From assembly GCF_902705885.1 (NCBI RefSeq), contig NZ_CACSIP010000001.1:258683-322682 (forward strand): a stretch of 64,000 bases of DNA, given 5' to 3'. Origin of the DNA: Mycolicibacterium austroafricanum. GTDB taxonomy: Bacteria > Actinomycetota > Actinomycetes > Mycobacteriales > Mycobacteriaceae. This document shows, in pieces, positions 1-11,671 of this stretch; within the stretch, counting starts at the first letter, position 1, and each line of letters starts with the position of its first letter. The notes beneath the pieces were generated by a model. The model worked only from the letters and a program-made list of their open reading frames with translations. It made no database searches and was not told the origin of the DNA. The position numbers and the translations under genes were made by a program.

Positions 1-312
1 TGCCGGACCCCGTACTGCGACGCCCCGATCCGGCACTGCGACCACGCCACCCCGGTCCGTGACGGCGGCCCCACCAGCGCACTCAACGGCCTCGGTGACT
101 GCGAAGCCTGCAACTACGCCAAAGACGCCCCCGGCTGGCAGGTCAGCACCACGACCGGTATCGACGGGGAACACCACGCCGAATACCGCACCCCCACCGG
201 CGCGGTCTACCAGTCCACCGCCCCACCCCTACCCGGACCACCAGTACGCCGACGACTCAGCCTCATCGAAGGCCAACTCAGCATCGACCTGGTCACTTTC
301 GACGCTGCGTGA
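1..312 (+). CDS. HNH endonuclease of the DUF222/13E12 repeat family, C-terminal end (5' end outside window)
   Basis: Frame 1 is open from the first base to a TGA at 310-312 and encodes 103 residues. The visible part is the HNH nuclease end of a 13E12/DUF222 protein: CRTPYCDAP gives one Cys pair, then IRHCDHATP with the central His, then GLGDCEACNYAKDAPGW with the second Cys pair and Asn. The tail SLIEGQLSIDLVTFDAA is not catalytic. These proteins are common in multiple copies in actinobacterial genomes and their role is unclear. The 3' end overlaps the 3' end of the convergent acetoacetyl-CoA synthetase gene by 20 bp. Only the C-terminus is seen, so completeness cannot be judged. Confidence 0.8.
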   Translation, partial: CRTPYCDAPIRHCDHATPVRDGGPTSALNGLGDCEACNYAKDAPGWQVSTTTGIDGEHHAEYRTPTGAVYQSTAPPLPGPPVRRRLSLIEGQLSIDLVTFDAA

Positions 313-2185
313 CATACCAGTCGAGCAGGGCGGGATCGTCGACGGCGCTGCGCTCGACGACCTTGGCCGGGTCGCCGCCTTGGAACAGCTTCTTGATCGG
401 CACCTCGAGTTTCTTGCCGGTGCGGGTGTGCGGAACGCCGGGGGCGGCGACGATCTCGTCGGGCACGTGGCGCGGGGACACCTCGGATCGGATGGTGCCG
501 TTGATGCGGTCGCGCAATGCATCGTCGAGTTCGACGCCTTCATCGAGAACCACGAACAACGGCATCCAGTAGTCACCGTCGGGTTGTTCGGCACCGATCA
601 CCAATGCCTCGACGATCTCCGGCAGGCTCTCGACGGCCTGATAGATGTCGGCGCTGCCCATCCGGATGCCGTGGCGATTGAGGGTGGAATCCGACCGACC
701 GTGCACGATGACGCTGCCGTGGTCGGTGATGGTGATCCAGTCACCGTGACGCCAGACACCCGGGTACGTCTCGAAATACGCTGCGCGGTAACGCTGTCCG
801 TCGGGATCGTTCCAGAAACACACCGGCATCGAGGGCATCGGCTTGGTGACCACGAGTTCGCCGACCTCGCCTCTGACCGGCGTGCCCGCTTCGTCCCACG
901 CGTCCAATGCGACGCCGAGAAACGGGGCGGACAACTCGCCGGGCCAGACCGGAACGGTGCGGACACCACCGATGAATGCCGACACCACGTCGGTGCCGCC
1001 GCTGATCGACGCAACCTGGACATGTTCACCGACATGCTCGCTCAGCCACAACGACGACGCAGGCGGCAGCGACGATCCGGTGATCCCGACGGTCCGCAGC
1101 GCCGACAGGTCGTGGGTCCCCTTCGGGTCGGCATCGGCCTTCATGCAGCCGAGCACATAACCGGGACTGGTGCCGAGCACCGTCGCCCGAACCCGGGCCG
1201 CGATCTCCCACAAGGCATCCGGCCGCCCTGCCGACGGGCTGCCGTCGTAGCAGACGATCGTCGCGCCGACGAGGAGTCCCGCGACCTGGAAGTTCCACAT
1301 CATCCAGCTGGGGCTGGTGAACCAGAAGAAGGTGTCGTCTCGGCCGATGTCGGACTGCAGCGCGACAGCTTTGAGGTGTTCCAGCACCACCCCGCCGTGG
1401 CCGTGCACAATTCCTTTGGGCAGTCCCGTGGTGCCCGACGAGAAGAGGATCCACAGCGGGTGGTCGAACGGAACTGCGACAGTGTCGATCTCGCGGTCGC
1501 TGTGTGCGGCGACGTCGTCCACGGTGAACGTCGCGGCCAAGGTGGGCAATCCGTCTCGCAGCGCGGCGACCTCGTCGGTCTTGTCCCGGTACTTCCCGCC
1601 GAACGTGTACCCGTCCGCCGTCACCAGCGCTTTGGGTTCGAGCTGGCCGAGTCGGTCCAGCGCAGCCTTCGCCGAGTAGTCCTGTCCGCAGGCGCTCCAG
1701 ACGGCGCCGACGGCGGCGGTGGCCAGGAACGCGATCACTGCTTCCGGGATGTTGGGCAGGTACCCGGCGACGCGGTCGCCGGGGCCGATACCGGCTGCTC
1801 GCAGCGTGTCGGCGAATGCGGCGGTGCGTCCGAGCAGTTCGGCCCAGGACACCTCGCGGTCCGGTCCCGCTTCGCTGACGTGGATGATCGCGGGTCGGTC
1901 GGTGCGCGCGTTGCGCACGATCTGGTCGACGTAGTTCAGTGTGGTGCCGGGGAACCACCGAGCGCCGGGCATGTCCCCGTTCTCGAGGACCGTGGGTCCA
2001 CGGTCACCGACCTCGAAGTAGTCCCACAAAGTGGCCCAGAAGGTGTGGATGTCCGCCACCGACCACCGCCACAGGGCGTGGTAATCGGGGAAACCGCAAC
2101 CCGTCCGCTTCTCGGCGAACCGCACGAAGTCGGTGACGCGGGCGTCGGCGACATCGTGGTCCGTGGGATTCCACTGGGGCTTCAT
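293..2185 (-). CDS. aacS: acetoacetyl-CoA synthetase (acetoacetate--CoA ligase)
   Basis: About 630 aa of the ANL adenylate-forming superfamily. It activates acetoacetate to acetoacetyl-CoA with ATP. Visible signatures are the P-loop-like FSSGTTGLPKG, the N-terminal WNPTDHDV...FVRF and FPDYHALWRWSV typical of acetoacetate ligases, the hinge region GRSDSTLNRHGIRMG, and the C-terminal catalytic Lys context RTGKKLEVPIKK. The start at 2185 (MKPQWNP) matches the usual family N-terminus. An upstream ATG at 2242 would add 19 Gly-rich residues and overlap the preceding gene by 23 bp. It is the last gene of a three-gene operon with a hydroxybutyrate dehydrogenase and a transporter, which points to use of 3-hydroxybutyrate or acetoacetate as carbon source. 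Confidence 0.9.
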   Translation of the reverse strand: MKPQWNPTDHDVADARVTDFVRFAEKRTGCGFPDYHALWRWSVADIHTFWATLWDYFEVGDRGPTVLENGDMPGARWFPGTTLNYVDQIVRNARTDRPAIIHVSEAGPDREVSWAELLGRTAAFADTLRAAGIGPGDRVAGYLPNIPEAVIAFLATAAVGAVWSACGQDYSAKAALDRLGQLEPKALVTADGYTFGGKYRDKTDEVAALRDGLPTLAATFTVDDVAAHSDREIDTVAVPFDHPLWILFSSGTTGLPKGIVHGHGGVVLEHLKAVALQSDIGRDDTFFWFTSPSWMMWNFQVAGLLVGATIVCYDGSPSAGRPDALWEIAARVRATVLGTSPGYVLGCMKADADPKGTHDLSALRTVGITGSSLPPASSLWLSEHVGEHVQVASISGGTDVVSAFIGGVRTVPVWPGELSAPFLGVALDAWDEAGTPVRGEVGELVVTKPMPSMPVCFWNDPDGQRYRAAYFETYPGVWRHGDWITITDHGSVIVHGRSDSTLNRHGIRMGSADIYQAVESLPEIVEALVIGAEQPDGDYWMPLFVVLDEGVELDDALRDRINGTIRSEVSPRHVPDEIVAAPGVPHTRTGKKLEVPIKKLFQGGDPAKVVERSAVDDPALLDWYVTQRRK

Positions 2186-2219
2186 GGGCGGCCCACCGCC
2201 CTCGGCACTGCCGTCGACA

Positions 2220-2966
2220 TCAACGCGCACTCCATCCGCCATCCATCGTGTACGAGGCTCCCGTAACCATGCCAGCCGCCGGTGATGCCAGCCAACCCGC
2301 CAAGTCGCCGACTTCTTCCGGCTCGACGAGACGTTTGACCGCGCTCTCCTTGAGCAGGATCTCGGCGATCACCTGATCCTCCGGGATTCCGTGGGTCTTG
2401 GCCTGGTCGGCGATCTGCTTGGTCACCAGCGGGGTCCGGACGTAGCCGGGGTTGATGCAGTTGCTGGTGACGCCGTGCGGACCGCCTTCCAGCGCGGTCA
2501 CCTTGGACAGGCCCTCGAGGGCATGCTTGGCGGTGACGTAGGCGACCTTGAACGGGGAAGCACGAAGGCCGTGTACCGACGAGATGTTGATGACGCGGCC
2601 GAACCCGCTGCGGTACATGTGCGGCAGCGCGGCACGGATCAACAGGAACGGCGCCTCCACCATCAACGTCATCATCATGCGGAACCGCTCCGGCGGGAAC
2701 TCGGCGATTTCGTGGATGCTCTGCACACCCGCGTTGTTGACCAGGATGTCGGTTCTCAGCTGCAGGCTCTCCAGCGCCTCCACGTCGAGAAGATCGACTT
2801 CCCAAGCCGTTCCACCGATCTCCTGGGCCACGGACCTGGCGCCGGCGTCGTCGATGTCGGCGACCGTGACGGTGACCCCACGGCCGGCCAGCTCACGCGC
2901 GCAGGCCGCACCGATGCCGCTCGCGCCGCCGGTCACCAGCGCGGTGCGGCCGTCGAGACCGCTCAT
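2220..2966 (-). CDS. 3-hydroxybutyrate dehydrogenase (SDR family)
   Basis: A 248-aa classical short-chain dehydrogenase. It has the cofactor motif TGGASGIG near residue 12, NNAG, the catalytic Ser in NISSVHG, and YVTAK carrying the catalytic Tyr and Lys. The C-terminal half (NCINPGYVRTPLV, then KESAVKRLVEPEEVG) is characteristic of bacterial D-3-hydroxybutyrate dehydrogenases, which oxidise 3-hydroxybutyrate to acetoacetate with NAD. The ATG at 2966 overlaps the stop of the upstream transporter gene in an ATGA arrangement, implying translational coupling. The product would feed the acetoacetyl-CoA synthetase encoded next. A longer reading frame runs upstream through the transporter gene but is only a shadow. 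Confidence 0.88.
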   Translation of the reverse strand: MSGLDGRTALVTGGASGIGAACARELAGRGVTVTVADIDDAGARSVAQEIGGTAWEVDLLDVEALESLQLRTDILVNNAGVQSIHEIAEFPPERFRMMMTLMVEAPFLLIRAALPHMYRSGFGRVINISSVHGLRASPFKVAYVTAKHALEGLSKVTALEGGPHGVTSNCINPGYVRTPLVTKQIADQAKTHGIPEDQVIAEILLKESAVKRLVEPEEVGDLAGWLASPAAGMVTGASYTMDGGWSAR

Positions 2967-4333
2967 ACGATGCCCGCCTTGGCGAGCTGCTCGCGGTCCG
3001 CCTCGTCGAGTGTCTTGAGGTCCAGACCGTTGGTCTCCCGGTTGAACAGGGCCGCCACCAAGGTGATCGCTGCGGCGCCGGCGAGATACAGGGCGATCGG
3101 CACCCACGAGTCGAACCTGTCGAGCAACCAGGTGGCGATCGCCGGCGCCAGCGATCCGGCCACGATCGACGTCACCTGATAGCCAAGGGAGACACCGGAA
3201 TACCGCATCCGGGTGGGGAACATCTCGGCCATGATGGCCGGCTGTGGTGCGTACATCAGGGCGTGGATCATCAGGCCCAGGATGACCGCACCCATGATCA
3301 TCAGGTAGTTCGCGGTGTTCATCATCGGGAACGCGAAGAATCCCCAGGTACCCGCGAGAATGGCACCGACGATGTACACCGGCCGTCGTCCGTACCGATC
3401 GGACAATCTGCCGACCTGCGGGATCACCAGGAAATGCACCGCGTGCGCGGCCAACAGCCACCACAGGATGTCTCCGGTGTCGGCACCGACGTGGGTCTTG
3501 AGGTAGACGATCGAGAAGGTGACGACGAGGTAGTACATGATGTTCTCCGCAAAACGCAGGCCCATCGCCGTGAAGACTCCGCGGGGATAGCGCTTCAGCA
3601 CCTCGAACACGCCGTAGGACACTGCCTTGACCCGCTCGACCTCCTCCTGGGCTTCCAGGAAGATCGGCGCGTCGGTGACCTTCGTGCGGATGTAGTAGCC
3701 GATCAGCACCACCACCGCCGACAGCCAGAACGCGACACGCCAACCCCAGGACAGGAACGCCTCGTCCGACAGCACGCCGGTCAGCACCAACAGCACCACG
3801 GTGGCGAGCATGTTGCCGACGGGCACGGCGGCCTGCGGCCAACTGGCCCAGAAGGCGCGGTCCTTGTTCGGGCTGTGCTCGGCGACCAGCAGCACCGCCC
3901 CGCCCCATTCGCCGCCGACCGCGAAGCCCTGGAAGAACCGCAGGACCACAAGGAGGATCGGCGCCCATACTCCGATCTGTCCGTACGTCGGCAGGCAGCC
4001 CATCAGGAACGTCACGCCGCCGACGAGCAGGATCGCGAACTGGAGCAACTTCTTGCGGCCGTACTTGTCGCCGAAGTGCCCGAAGACGATGCCGCCCAGC
4101 GGCCGCGCGACGAACCCGACCGCGTAGGTCAGCAGTGCCGCGATCAGCGCGTTGGCGTCGCTGGTGCCCTGGGCGAAGAAGATCTTGTTGAACACCAGCG
4201 TGGCAGCGGTGGCATAGAGGAAGAACTCGTACCACTCGACGACGGTCCCGGCCATCGAGGCGACCACGACGCGTTTGAGGCCGGTCGGTGCCGACCCGGG
4301 GCCGTCGGGCCGAGGTCTGTGTTGAGTGCTCAT
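2963..4333 (-). CDS. MFS transporter, metabolite:H+ symporter (MHS) family
   Basis: A 456-aa inner-membrane protein with about 12 hydrophobic segments. The N-terminal stretch VVASMAGTVVEWYEFFLYA and the loop GHFGDKYGRKK with a second copy RLSDRYGRRP are hallmarks of the MHS branch (ShiA, KgtP, ProP relatives), and GGEWGGAVLLVAEHSP fits as well. Family members take up organic acids with protons. The operon suggests 3-hydroxybutyrate, acetoacetate or a similar acid as substrate, which is inference. A good ribosome-binding site (AGGAGG) precedes the ATG at 4333. The gene is first in the operon and divergent from a LysR-type regulator. Confidence 0.9.
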   Translation of the reverse strand: MSTQHRPRPDGPGSAPTGLKRVVVASMAGTVVEWYEFFLYATAATLVFNKIFFAQGTSDANALIAALLTYAVGFVARPLGGIVFGHFGDKYGRKKLLQFAILLVGGVTFLMGCLPTYGQIGVWAPILLVVLRFFQGFAVGGEWGGAVLLVAEHSPNKDRAFWASWPQAAVPVGNMLATVVLLVLTGVLSDEAFLSWGWRVAFWLSAVVVLIGYYIRTKVTDAPIFLEAQEEVERVKAVSYGVFEVLKRYPRGVFTAMGLRFAENIMYYLVVTFSIVYLKTHVGADTGDILWWLLAAHAVHFLVIPQVGRLSDRYGRRPVYIVGAILAGTWGFFAFPMMNTANYLMIMGAVILGLMIHALMYAPQPAIMAEMFPTRMRYSGVSLGYQVTSIVAGSLAPAIATWLLDRFDSWVPIALYLAGAAAITLVAALFNRETNGLDLKTLDEADREQLAKAGIV

Positions 4334-4425
4334 GTCATTCCCCTCCTATGTGATGCCGCCCACAGTTCAGTGTGAGTATTCATGCAGTCCACCACCCACG
4401 GCAATGACCAGAACTGCAGGAAGCT

Positions 4426-4441
4426 TCTGCAAAAATGCAGA
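4426..4441. promoter_or_regulatory. perfect palindrome, candidate operator of the LysR regulator
   Basis: TCTGCA-AAAA-TGCAGA is a perfect inverted repeat ending one base before the proposed start of the LysR gene, in the divergent region facing the ketone-body operon. Further TGCAG words occur at 4383 and 4414. The arrangement suits autoregulation and control of the divergent operon, but direct evidence is lacking. Confidence 0.45.
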
Positions 4442-4442
4442 T

Positions 4443-5369
4443 ATGTCCCCAGTGGATCGCCACCCCAGCCCCGACGACCTGCTGGTGTTGCTTGCGGTGG
4501 GCCGGACCGGTCGGTACACGACGGCGGCCGATGAACTCGGCCTCAACCACACCACGATCAGTCGCCGCATCGCCGCTCTCGAACAGGCGATGGGCGGGCG
4601 GGTGCTGGCCCGGGTGGGCGGCGGGTGGGAACTCACCGACCTCGGGCGCGAGGCGCTGACGGCCGCGGAGGCCGTCGAGTCCGCTGTGAGGTCGCTGGCC
4701 GTCGACGCCGGAGGGCGGCGGGCACTGGAAGGAGTGGTCCGGATCTCGGCGACCGACGGGTTCTCCGCCTACATCGCCGCTCCCGCGGCCGCCGCGGTGC
4801 AGCGCGACCACCCCAAGGTGGCGGTGGAGATCGTCGCCGCCACCCGGCGTGCCACCCAGCAGCGCTCGGGACTGGATGTCGAGGTGGTTGTCGGCGAACC
4901 CACGGTGCACCGCGCCAAGGCACTGAGACTCGGCGACTACTGCCTCGGCCTGTACGGATCGCGGGACTATCTCCGCGGCAACGGTGCGCCGACGAATATC
5001 GCCGATCTGCAACGCTTTCCACTGGTCTACTTCATCGACTCGATGCTCCAGGTCGACGACCTCGATCTGGCCACGAGCTTCGCTCCGGCGATGCGGGAGT
5101 CGGTGACATCCACCAACGTCTTCGTCCACGTCGAAGCCACCAGAGCATCCGCCGGACTCGGGCTGCTGCCGTGCTTCATGGCCGACCGTCATAGTGACCT
5201 GGTCCGGGTTCTGACCGAGTCGGTGTCGATCCAGCTGACCTATTGGCTGGTCACCCGCGCCGAAACGCTGCGGCGGCCGGAAGTCGCCGCGGTGGTCGAT
5301 GCGATCACCACGCGTATGGACGAGCAGCGCGACATGCTTCTCGGGCGCGGGGCAGGCTCAGCCGTCTGA
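4443..5369 (+). CDS. LysR-family transcriptional regulator
   Basis: About 308 aa. The N-terminal winged helix-turn-helix (DDLLVLLAVGRTGRYTTAADELGLNHTTISRRIAALEQAMG, residues about 9-50) is typical of LysR proteins, followed by a substrate-binding domain. The ATG at 4443 is chosen because the helix starts a few residues later. Longer starts at 4326 or 4404 would run through the divergent promoter and palindrome. It is divergent from the transporter-dehydrogenase-acetoacetyl-CoA synthetase operon and is the likely regulator of that operon; the inducer is unknown. Confidence 0.85.
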   Translation: MSPVDRHPSPDDLLVLLAVGRTGRYTTAADELGLNHTTISRRIAALEQAMGGRVLARVGGGWELTDLGREALTAAEAVESAVRSLAVDAGGRRALEGVVRISATDGFSAYIAAPAAAAVQRDHPKVAVEIVAATRRATQQRSGLDVEVVVGEPTVHRAKALRLGDYCLGLYGSRDYLRGNGAPTNIADLQRFPLVYFIDSMLQVDDLDLATSFAPAMRESVTSTNVFVHVEATRASAGLGLLPCFMADRHSDLVRVLTESVSIQLTYWLVTRAETLRRPEVAAVVDAITTRMDEQRDMLLGRGAGSAV

Positions 5370-5469
5370 AATCCCATGCCCGACGCTGATCCGGTGACTG
5401 CGTAAGTACCCACCGACCCACCGTCTCCGGGGTATTGCGCTCGGGCGCCCAGACTGGTGCAGTCATGGC

Positions 5470-6237
5470 ATGCCCTTCATCGAACACGAACGTGGCCGCG
5501 CGTACTACCGCCACTGGGCCGCCGCCGAGCCGACCGCCGCCGTGGTCTTTCTGCACGGATTCGGCGAGCACACCGGCTTGTACCACCGGTATGGGTTCGC
5601 CCTGAACGCGGCGGGCATCGACCTGTGGGCCGTCGACCAGTTCGGGCACGGCCTCAGCCCGGGCGGGCGCGGCGACTTCGGGTCCATCGAGGACAGTTCG
5701 GCGCTGGCCGACAGCCTGACCGACCTCGCCGAGGAGCAGCAGCCGGGCATTCCGGTTCTCGCACAGGGTCATTCGTTCGGCGCGATTGTGACGCTGTTCC
5801 GGTTGCTGGATCTCAAGGATCGGTATCGTGGCGCCATCGTCTCCGGGGCACCGGTCGTCCCGGTCCCCGAACTTCTCGACGCCGACACCTCGTTCGAGTT
5901 GGAACCGGGCTTACTGTCCGCAGATCCGTTCTATCTGGACTCGCTGGTCAACGATCCCCTGGCATTCGTCCACGCCGACGGTGCGGCTCTAGTGCGGGAG
6001 CTGGACAGGGGGTGGGACCGCTTCGGCCTGGACCTGCCGTCGCTGTCGGTGCGCACCCTGGCGGTGCACGGCGTCAACGACCCGATCGCACCGATCGGCG
6101 CGGTACGCGCCTACGCCAAGCAGATCGACGCGCTGGAACTCGCGGAGTTCCCTGGCGCCCGCCACGACATCCTCAACGAAACCGTCCACCGTGACGTCGC
6201 CGCGGCGATCGTCGAGTTCGTCCACTCGGCGTCATAG
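5470..6237 (+). CDS. alpha/beta hydrolase (lysophospholipase/monoacylglycerol lipase type)
   Basis: A 255-aa alpha/beta hydrolase. It shows the oxyanion stretch FLHGFGEHTG, the nucleophile elbow GHSFG near residue 103, a late Asp in GVNDPIAP and the catalytic His in GARHDILNE. This pattern resembles bacterial monoacylglycerol lipase/lysophospholipase-like esterases (Hydrolase_4 type). No signal peptide is apparent, so it is probably cytoplasmic. It converges on hsaB with a 6-bp overlap of the 3' ends. The substrate is unknown, and nothing ties it to sterol breakdown except position. Confidence 0.82.
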   Translation: MPFIEHERGRAYYRHWAAAEPTAAVVFLHGFGEHTGLYHRYGFALNAAGIDLWAVDQFGHGLSPGGRGDFGSIEDSSALADSLTDLAEEQQPGIPVLAQGHSFGAIVTLFRLLDLKDRYRGAIVSGAPVVPVPELLDADTSFELEPGLLSADPFYLDSLVNDPLAFVHADGAALVRELDRGWDRFGLDLPSLSVRTLAVHGVNDPIAPIGAVRAYAKQIDALELAEFPGARHDILNETVHRDVAAAIVEFVHSAS

Positions 6238-6798
6238 CCAGGTGTCCTCGGTCGTCGCGGTCAGGAACGCCTCGAGGTCGTTGCGCCAATCCGCGGGCGA
6301 GTTCTTGTCGGGCTCGATGCCGGTGTACCCGCCCTGGTAGAAAAGCAGCGGCCGCGGCTTCTTCTTCGGGACGTCGGACAACGAGTGCACCGCACCGAAG
6401 ACCACAAAATGGTCGCCGCCGTCGTGCACCGAGTTCACCGCACAGTCGATGTGGGCCAGTGAGCCCTCGATGATCGGCGAGCCCAATTTTGATGGTGCCC
6501 AGTCGATACCGGCGAACTTGTCCGGTTCCCGGGAACCGAAGCGGGCCGAGACGTCCTTCTGGTTCTCGTGCAGGATGTTGACGCAGAAGTTTCCGCTCGC
6601 CTCGATTGCCTGCCAGGATCGCGACACCTTCGTCGGGCAGAACAGCACCAGCGGCGGATCCAGGGACAGCGCCGCAAACGACTGGCACGCGAAGCCGACG
6701 GGCACGCCCTCGTGCACCGTGGTGATCACCGTGATGCCCGTACAGAACTGCCCGAGCACACTGCGGAAGGTGCGCGGGTCGATGGGAGGACTACTCAT
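6232..6798 (-). CDS. hsaB: flavin reductase subunit of the 3-HSA hydroxylase
   Basis: A 188-aa flavin reductase-like protein. The FMN-binding core reads RTFRSVLGQFCTGITVITT...GFACQSFAALSLDPPLVLFC and the C-terminal part has DHFVVFGAVH. In steroid degradation HsaB supplies reduced flavin to the monooxygenase HsaA, which hydroxylates 3-HSA. The start at 6798 (MSSPPIDP) is chosen because the upstream extension overlaps hsaC in another frame. It is the last gene of hsaA-hsaD-hsaC-hsaB, 34 bp after hsaC. The order matches the sterol cluster of mycobacteria, so the name is secure. Confidence 0.93.
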   Translation of the reverse strand: MSSPPIDPRTFRSVLGQFCTGITVITTVHEGVPVGFACQSFAALSLDPPLVLFCPTKVSRSWQAIEASGNFCVNILHENQKDVSARFGSREPDKFAGIDWAPSKLGSPIIEGSLAHIDCAVNSVHDGGDHFVVFGAVHSLSDVPKKKPRPLLFYQGGYTGIEPDKNSPADWRNDLEAFLTATTEDTWL

Positions 6799-6832
6799 CG
6801 ACGATGGCTCCTCGCGCAAGCGCTCGTCATTA

Positions 6833-9830
<2,998 letters not shown>

Positions 9831-9900
9831 GGATTTACCTCCCGGAGCTAGGGCCTGGCGATGAGTGTCTTGGGTAAAGAGCAGATCGCTATGGAAAGAT

Positions 9901-9914
9901 TAGAACACGTTACG
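9901..9914. promoter_or_regulatory. KstR operator-like site (hsaA side)
   Basis: TAGAACACGTTACG fits the KstR consensus TNNAACNNGTTNNA except for the last base. It lies 70 bp upstream of the hsaA start, in the hsaA/kshB divergent region. Confidence 0.65.
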
Positions 9915-9968
9915 ATTTGTGTCGAGCAGCGCATTGCTGTGGCCGCTGGACCAGCGCACATGCATTTC

Positions 9969-9982
9969 TGTAACCTGTTCTA
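9969..9982. promoter_or_regulatory. KstR operator (kshB side)
   Basis: TGTAACCTGTTCTA matches TNNAACNNGTTNNA at every fixed position. It ends 26 bp before the kshB GTG. KstR releases such sites when cholesterol-derived CoA esters accumulate (family knowledge). Confidence 0.8.
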
Positions 9983-10008
9983 GTTATCGATGCGAGGAGG
10001 GCACAGCA

Positions 10009-11067
10009 GTGACGGATGAGCCGCTTGGCGCCCACGTGCTCGAGCTGGAGGTGGCCGACGTCGTCGACGAGACCGCCGACGCGCGCTCACTGGTGTTCAA
10101 AGTGCCCGACGACCCGGCGATCCCTGCCGAAAAACTTCACTACGCCCCCGGCCAGTTCCTGACGCTGCGGGTGCCCAGCGACCGAACGGGTTCGGTGGCG
10201 CGGTGTTATTCGCTGTGCAGCTCGCCGTTCAGCGGCGATCCGTTGACCGTCACCGTCAAGCGGACCGCCGACGGCTACGCGTCGAACTGGCTGTGCGACC
10301 ACGCCGCACCGGGCATGAAGATGCACGTGCTGGCACCCTCGGGCACGTTCGTGCCCAAGGACCTGGACACCGACTTCCTGCTGCTCGCCGCGGGCAGCGG
10401 TATCACCCCGATGATGGCCATCCTGAAGTCCGCGCTGACCGAGGGCAGCGGCAAGGTGACGCTGGTCTACGCCAACCGCGACGAGAAGTCCGTCATCTTC
10501 GCCACCGCGCTGCGTGAACTGGCCGCCAAGTACCCGGATCGGCTCAACGCGGTCCACTGGCTGGAATCGGTGCAGGGGCTGCCCAGCGCGACCGACCTGT
10601 CCGGCCTGGTCGCCCCCTACACCGCGCGTGAAGCGTTCATCTGCGGTCCCGGACCGTTCATGGCCGCCGCCGAGGAAGCGCTGAAGTCGGCGGGAGTCCC
10701 GGGCGAACGCATTCACATCGAGGTGTTCAAGTCCTTGGAGTCCGACCCGTTCGCCGCGGTGGTGGTGGAGGAGGACGACAGCGACGAGGGCCCCGCCACC
10801 GCGACCGTGACGCTGGACGGCGACACCCACGAGGTGTCCTGGCCGCGCAGCGCGAAGCTGCTGGACGTGCTACTCGCCAAGGGACTGGACGCGCCATTCT
10901 CCTGCCGCGAGGGGCACTGCGGCGCGTGTGCGGTCCTGACCAAGTCGGGGGACGTCGAGATGGAGGTCAACGATGTCCTCGAACAGCAGGATCTCGACGA
11001 GGGCCTGATCCTGGCCTGCCAGGCGCACCCGCGCTCGGATTCGGTTGAAGTCACATACGACGAATGA
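10009..11067 (+). CDS. kshB: 3-ketosteroid-9-alpha-hydroxylase reductase subunit
   Basis: A 352-aa class IA-type oxidoreductase. It has an N-terminal FAD domain (YAPGQFLTLRVP, then RCYSLCSSP), an NAD-binding part (AAGSGITPMMAILKS) and a C-terminal plant-type [2Fe-2S] ferredoxin domain with CREGHCGAC plus a distal Cys in LACQAHP. KshB passes electrons from NADH to the Rieske oxygenase KshA, which 9-hydroxylates the steroid and opens ring B. The GTG at 10009 follows GAGGAGG and is preceded by a KstR operator. The longer frame upstream runs through that operator and is rejected. Confidence 0.94.
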   Translation: MTDEPLGAHVLELEVADVVDETADARSLVFKVPDDPAIPAEKLHYAPGQFLTLRVPSDRTGSVARCYSLCSSPFSGDPLTVTVKRTADGYASNWLCDHAAPGMKMHVLAPSGTFVPKDLDTDFLLLAAGSGITPMMAILKSALTEGSGKVTLVYANRDEKSVIFATALRELAAKYPDRLNAVHWLESVQGLPSATDLSGLVAPYTAREAFICGPGPFMAAAEEALKSAGVPGERIHIEVFKSLESDPFAAVVVEEDDSDEGPATATVTLDGDTHEVSWPRSAKLLDVLLAKGLDAPFSCREGHCGACAVLTKSGDVEMEVNDVLEQQDLDEGLILACQAHPRSDSVEVTYDE

Positions 11068-11101
11068 GCTGCGGGCTACCATTCCGCCACGGGAGGCACA
11101 C

Positions 11102-11671
11102 GTGAAGCTATTTGCCCGAATGTCCGGGATTTCCAGGATTTCCAGGATTTCCATGGTCGCGGCGACGTCGGCTGCGCTGGCGTTGTTCGCGTCCGCCCCC
11201 GGGGCACAGGCCGCGGTGGACACCGCGGACGCGTCGATCCCCGTCGACCCCGTGACCGCGATCGAAGTGCACACCACCGCCGACTGCGTGCGCGCCGTGA
11301 ACCAGTGCTTCTTCACCGCGAGTGCGAATCTGCGGACCCCTGCGGGCGCGATCGGTTTCCCCGACGACCTGTGGGCCCGCCAGACCACGACGCTGCGGTC
11401 GATGGACCGTAGCGTGTACCTGGACTCCAGCTTCGTCGGCGAGAACACCCGGATGTTCAAATCGATTGGCCCCGTTGAGTTCACCACGATCTACTTCGGT
11501 GGCGGCCCGGTGGAGAAGTATCAGCTTCGCGGCAACACCTGGCCGACGGATTGGTCCACCGGCCAGCCCAAGCTGGACGCCGACTACATCGTCTGCTCAC
11601 ACATCCAGGTGGTGTACGCCGGCGTCAACCTCACGACCCCCGACGCCTGCTCACAGACCACGTTCAGTTAG
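11102..11671 (+). CDS. secreted hypothetical protein (Rv3572-like)
   Basis: About 189 aa from a GTG at 11102, preceded by GGGAGG with ideal spacing. An N-terminal signal peptide is clear: basic start, hydrophobic MVAATSAALALFASAP, then an Ala-rich site (GAQAAVD). The mature part has four Cys, at DCVRAVNQCFF and near the end, suggesting disulfides. It lacks a lipobox, so it is probably exported free. Position directly after kshB matches the Rv3572 locus of M. tuberculosis; the function is unknown. It converges on the next lipoprotein gene with an 8-bp overlap. Confidence 0.75.
   Translation: MKLFARMSGISRISRISMVAATSAALALFASAPGAQAAVDTADASIPVDPVTAIEVHTTADCVRAVNQCFFTASANLRTPAGAIGFPDDLWARQTTTLRSMDRSVYLDSSFVGENTRMFKSIGPVEFTTIYFGGGPVEKYQLRGNTWPTDWSTGQPKLDADYIVCSHIQVVYAGVNLTTPDACSQTTFS
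11127..11153 (+). repeat. three tandem 9-bp repeats inside a signal peptide
   Basis: GGATTTCCA occurs three times in a row, encoding the Ser-Arg-Ile repeats of SGISRISRISM at the front of the secreted Rv3572-like protein. The unit is in frame, so copy-number change would only lengthen or shorten the signal peptide. Confidence 0.85.

Noticed and set aside
59..2266. 735-codon plus-strand open frame
   Set aside because: Lies antisense to acetoacetyl-CoA synthetase; low-complexity Arg/Asp/Gly composition, no domain. High GC gives long shadow frames.
3263..4375. 370-codon plus-strand frame opposite the MHS transporter
   Set aside because: Asp/Glu/Arg/His-rich antisense shadow of a clear membrane protein.
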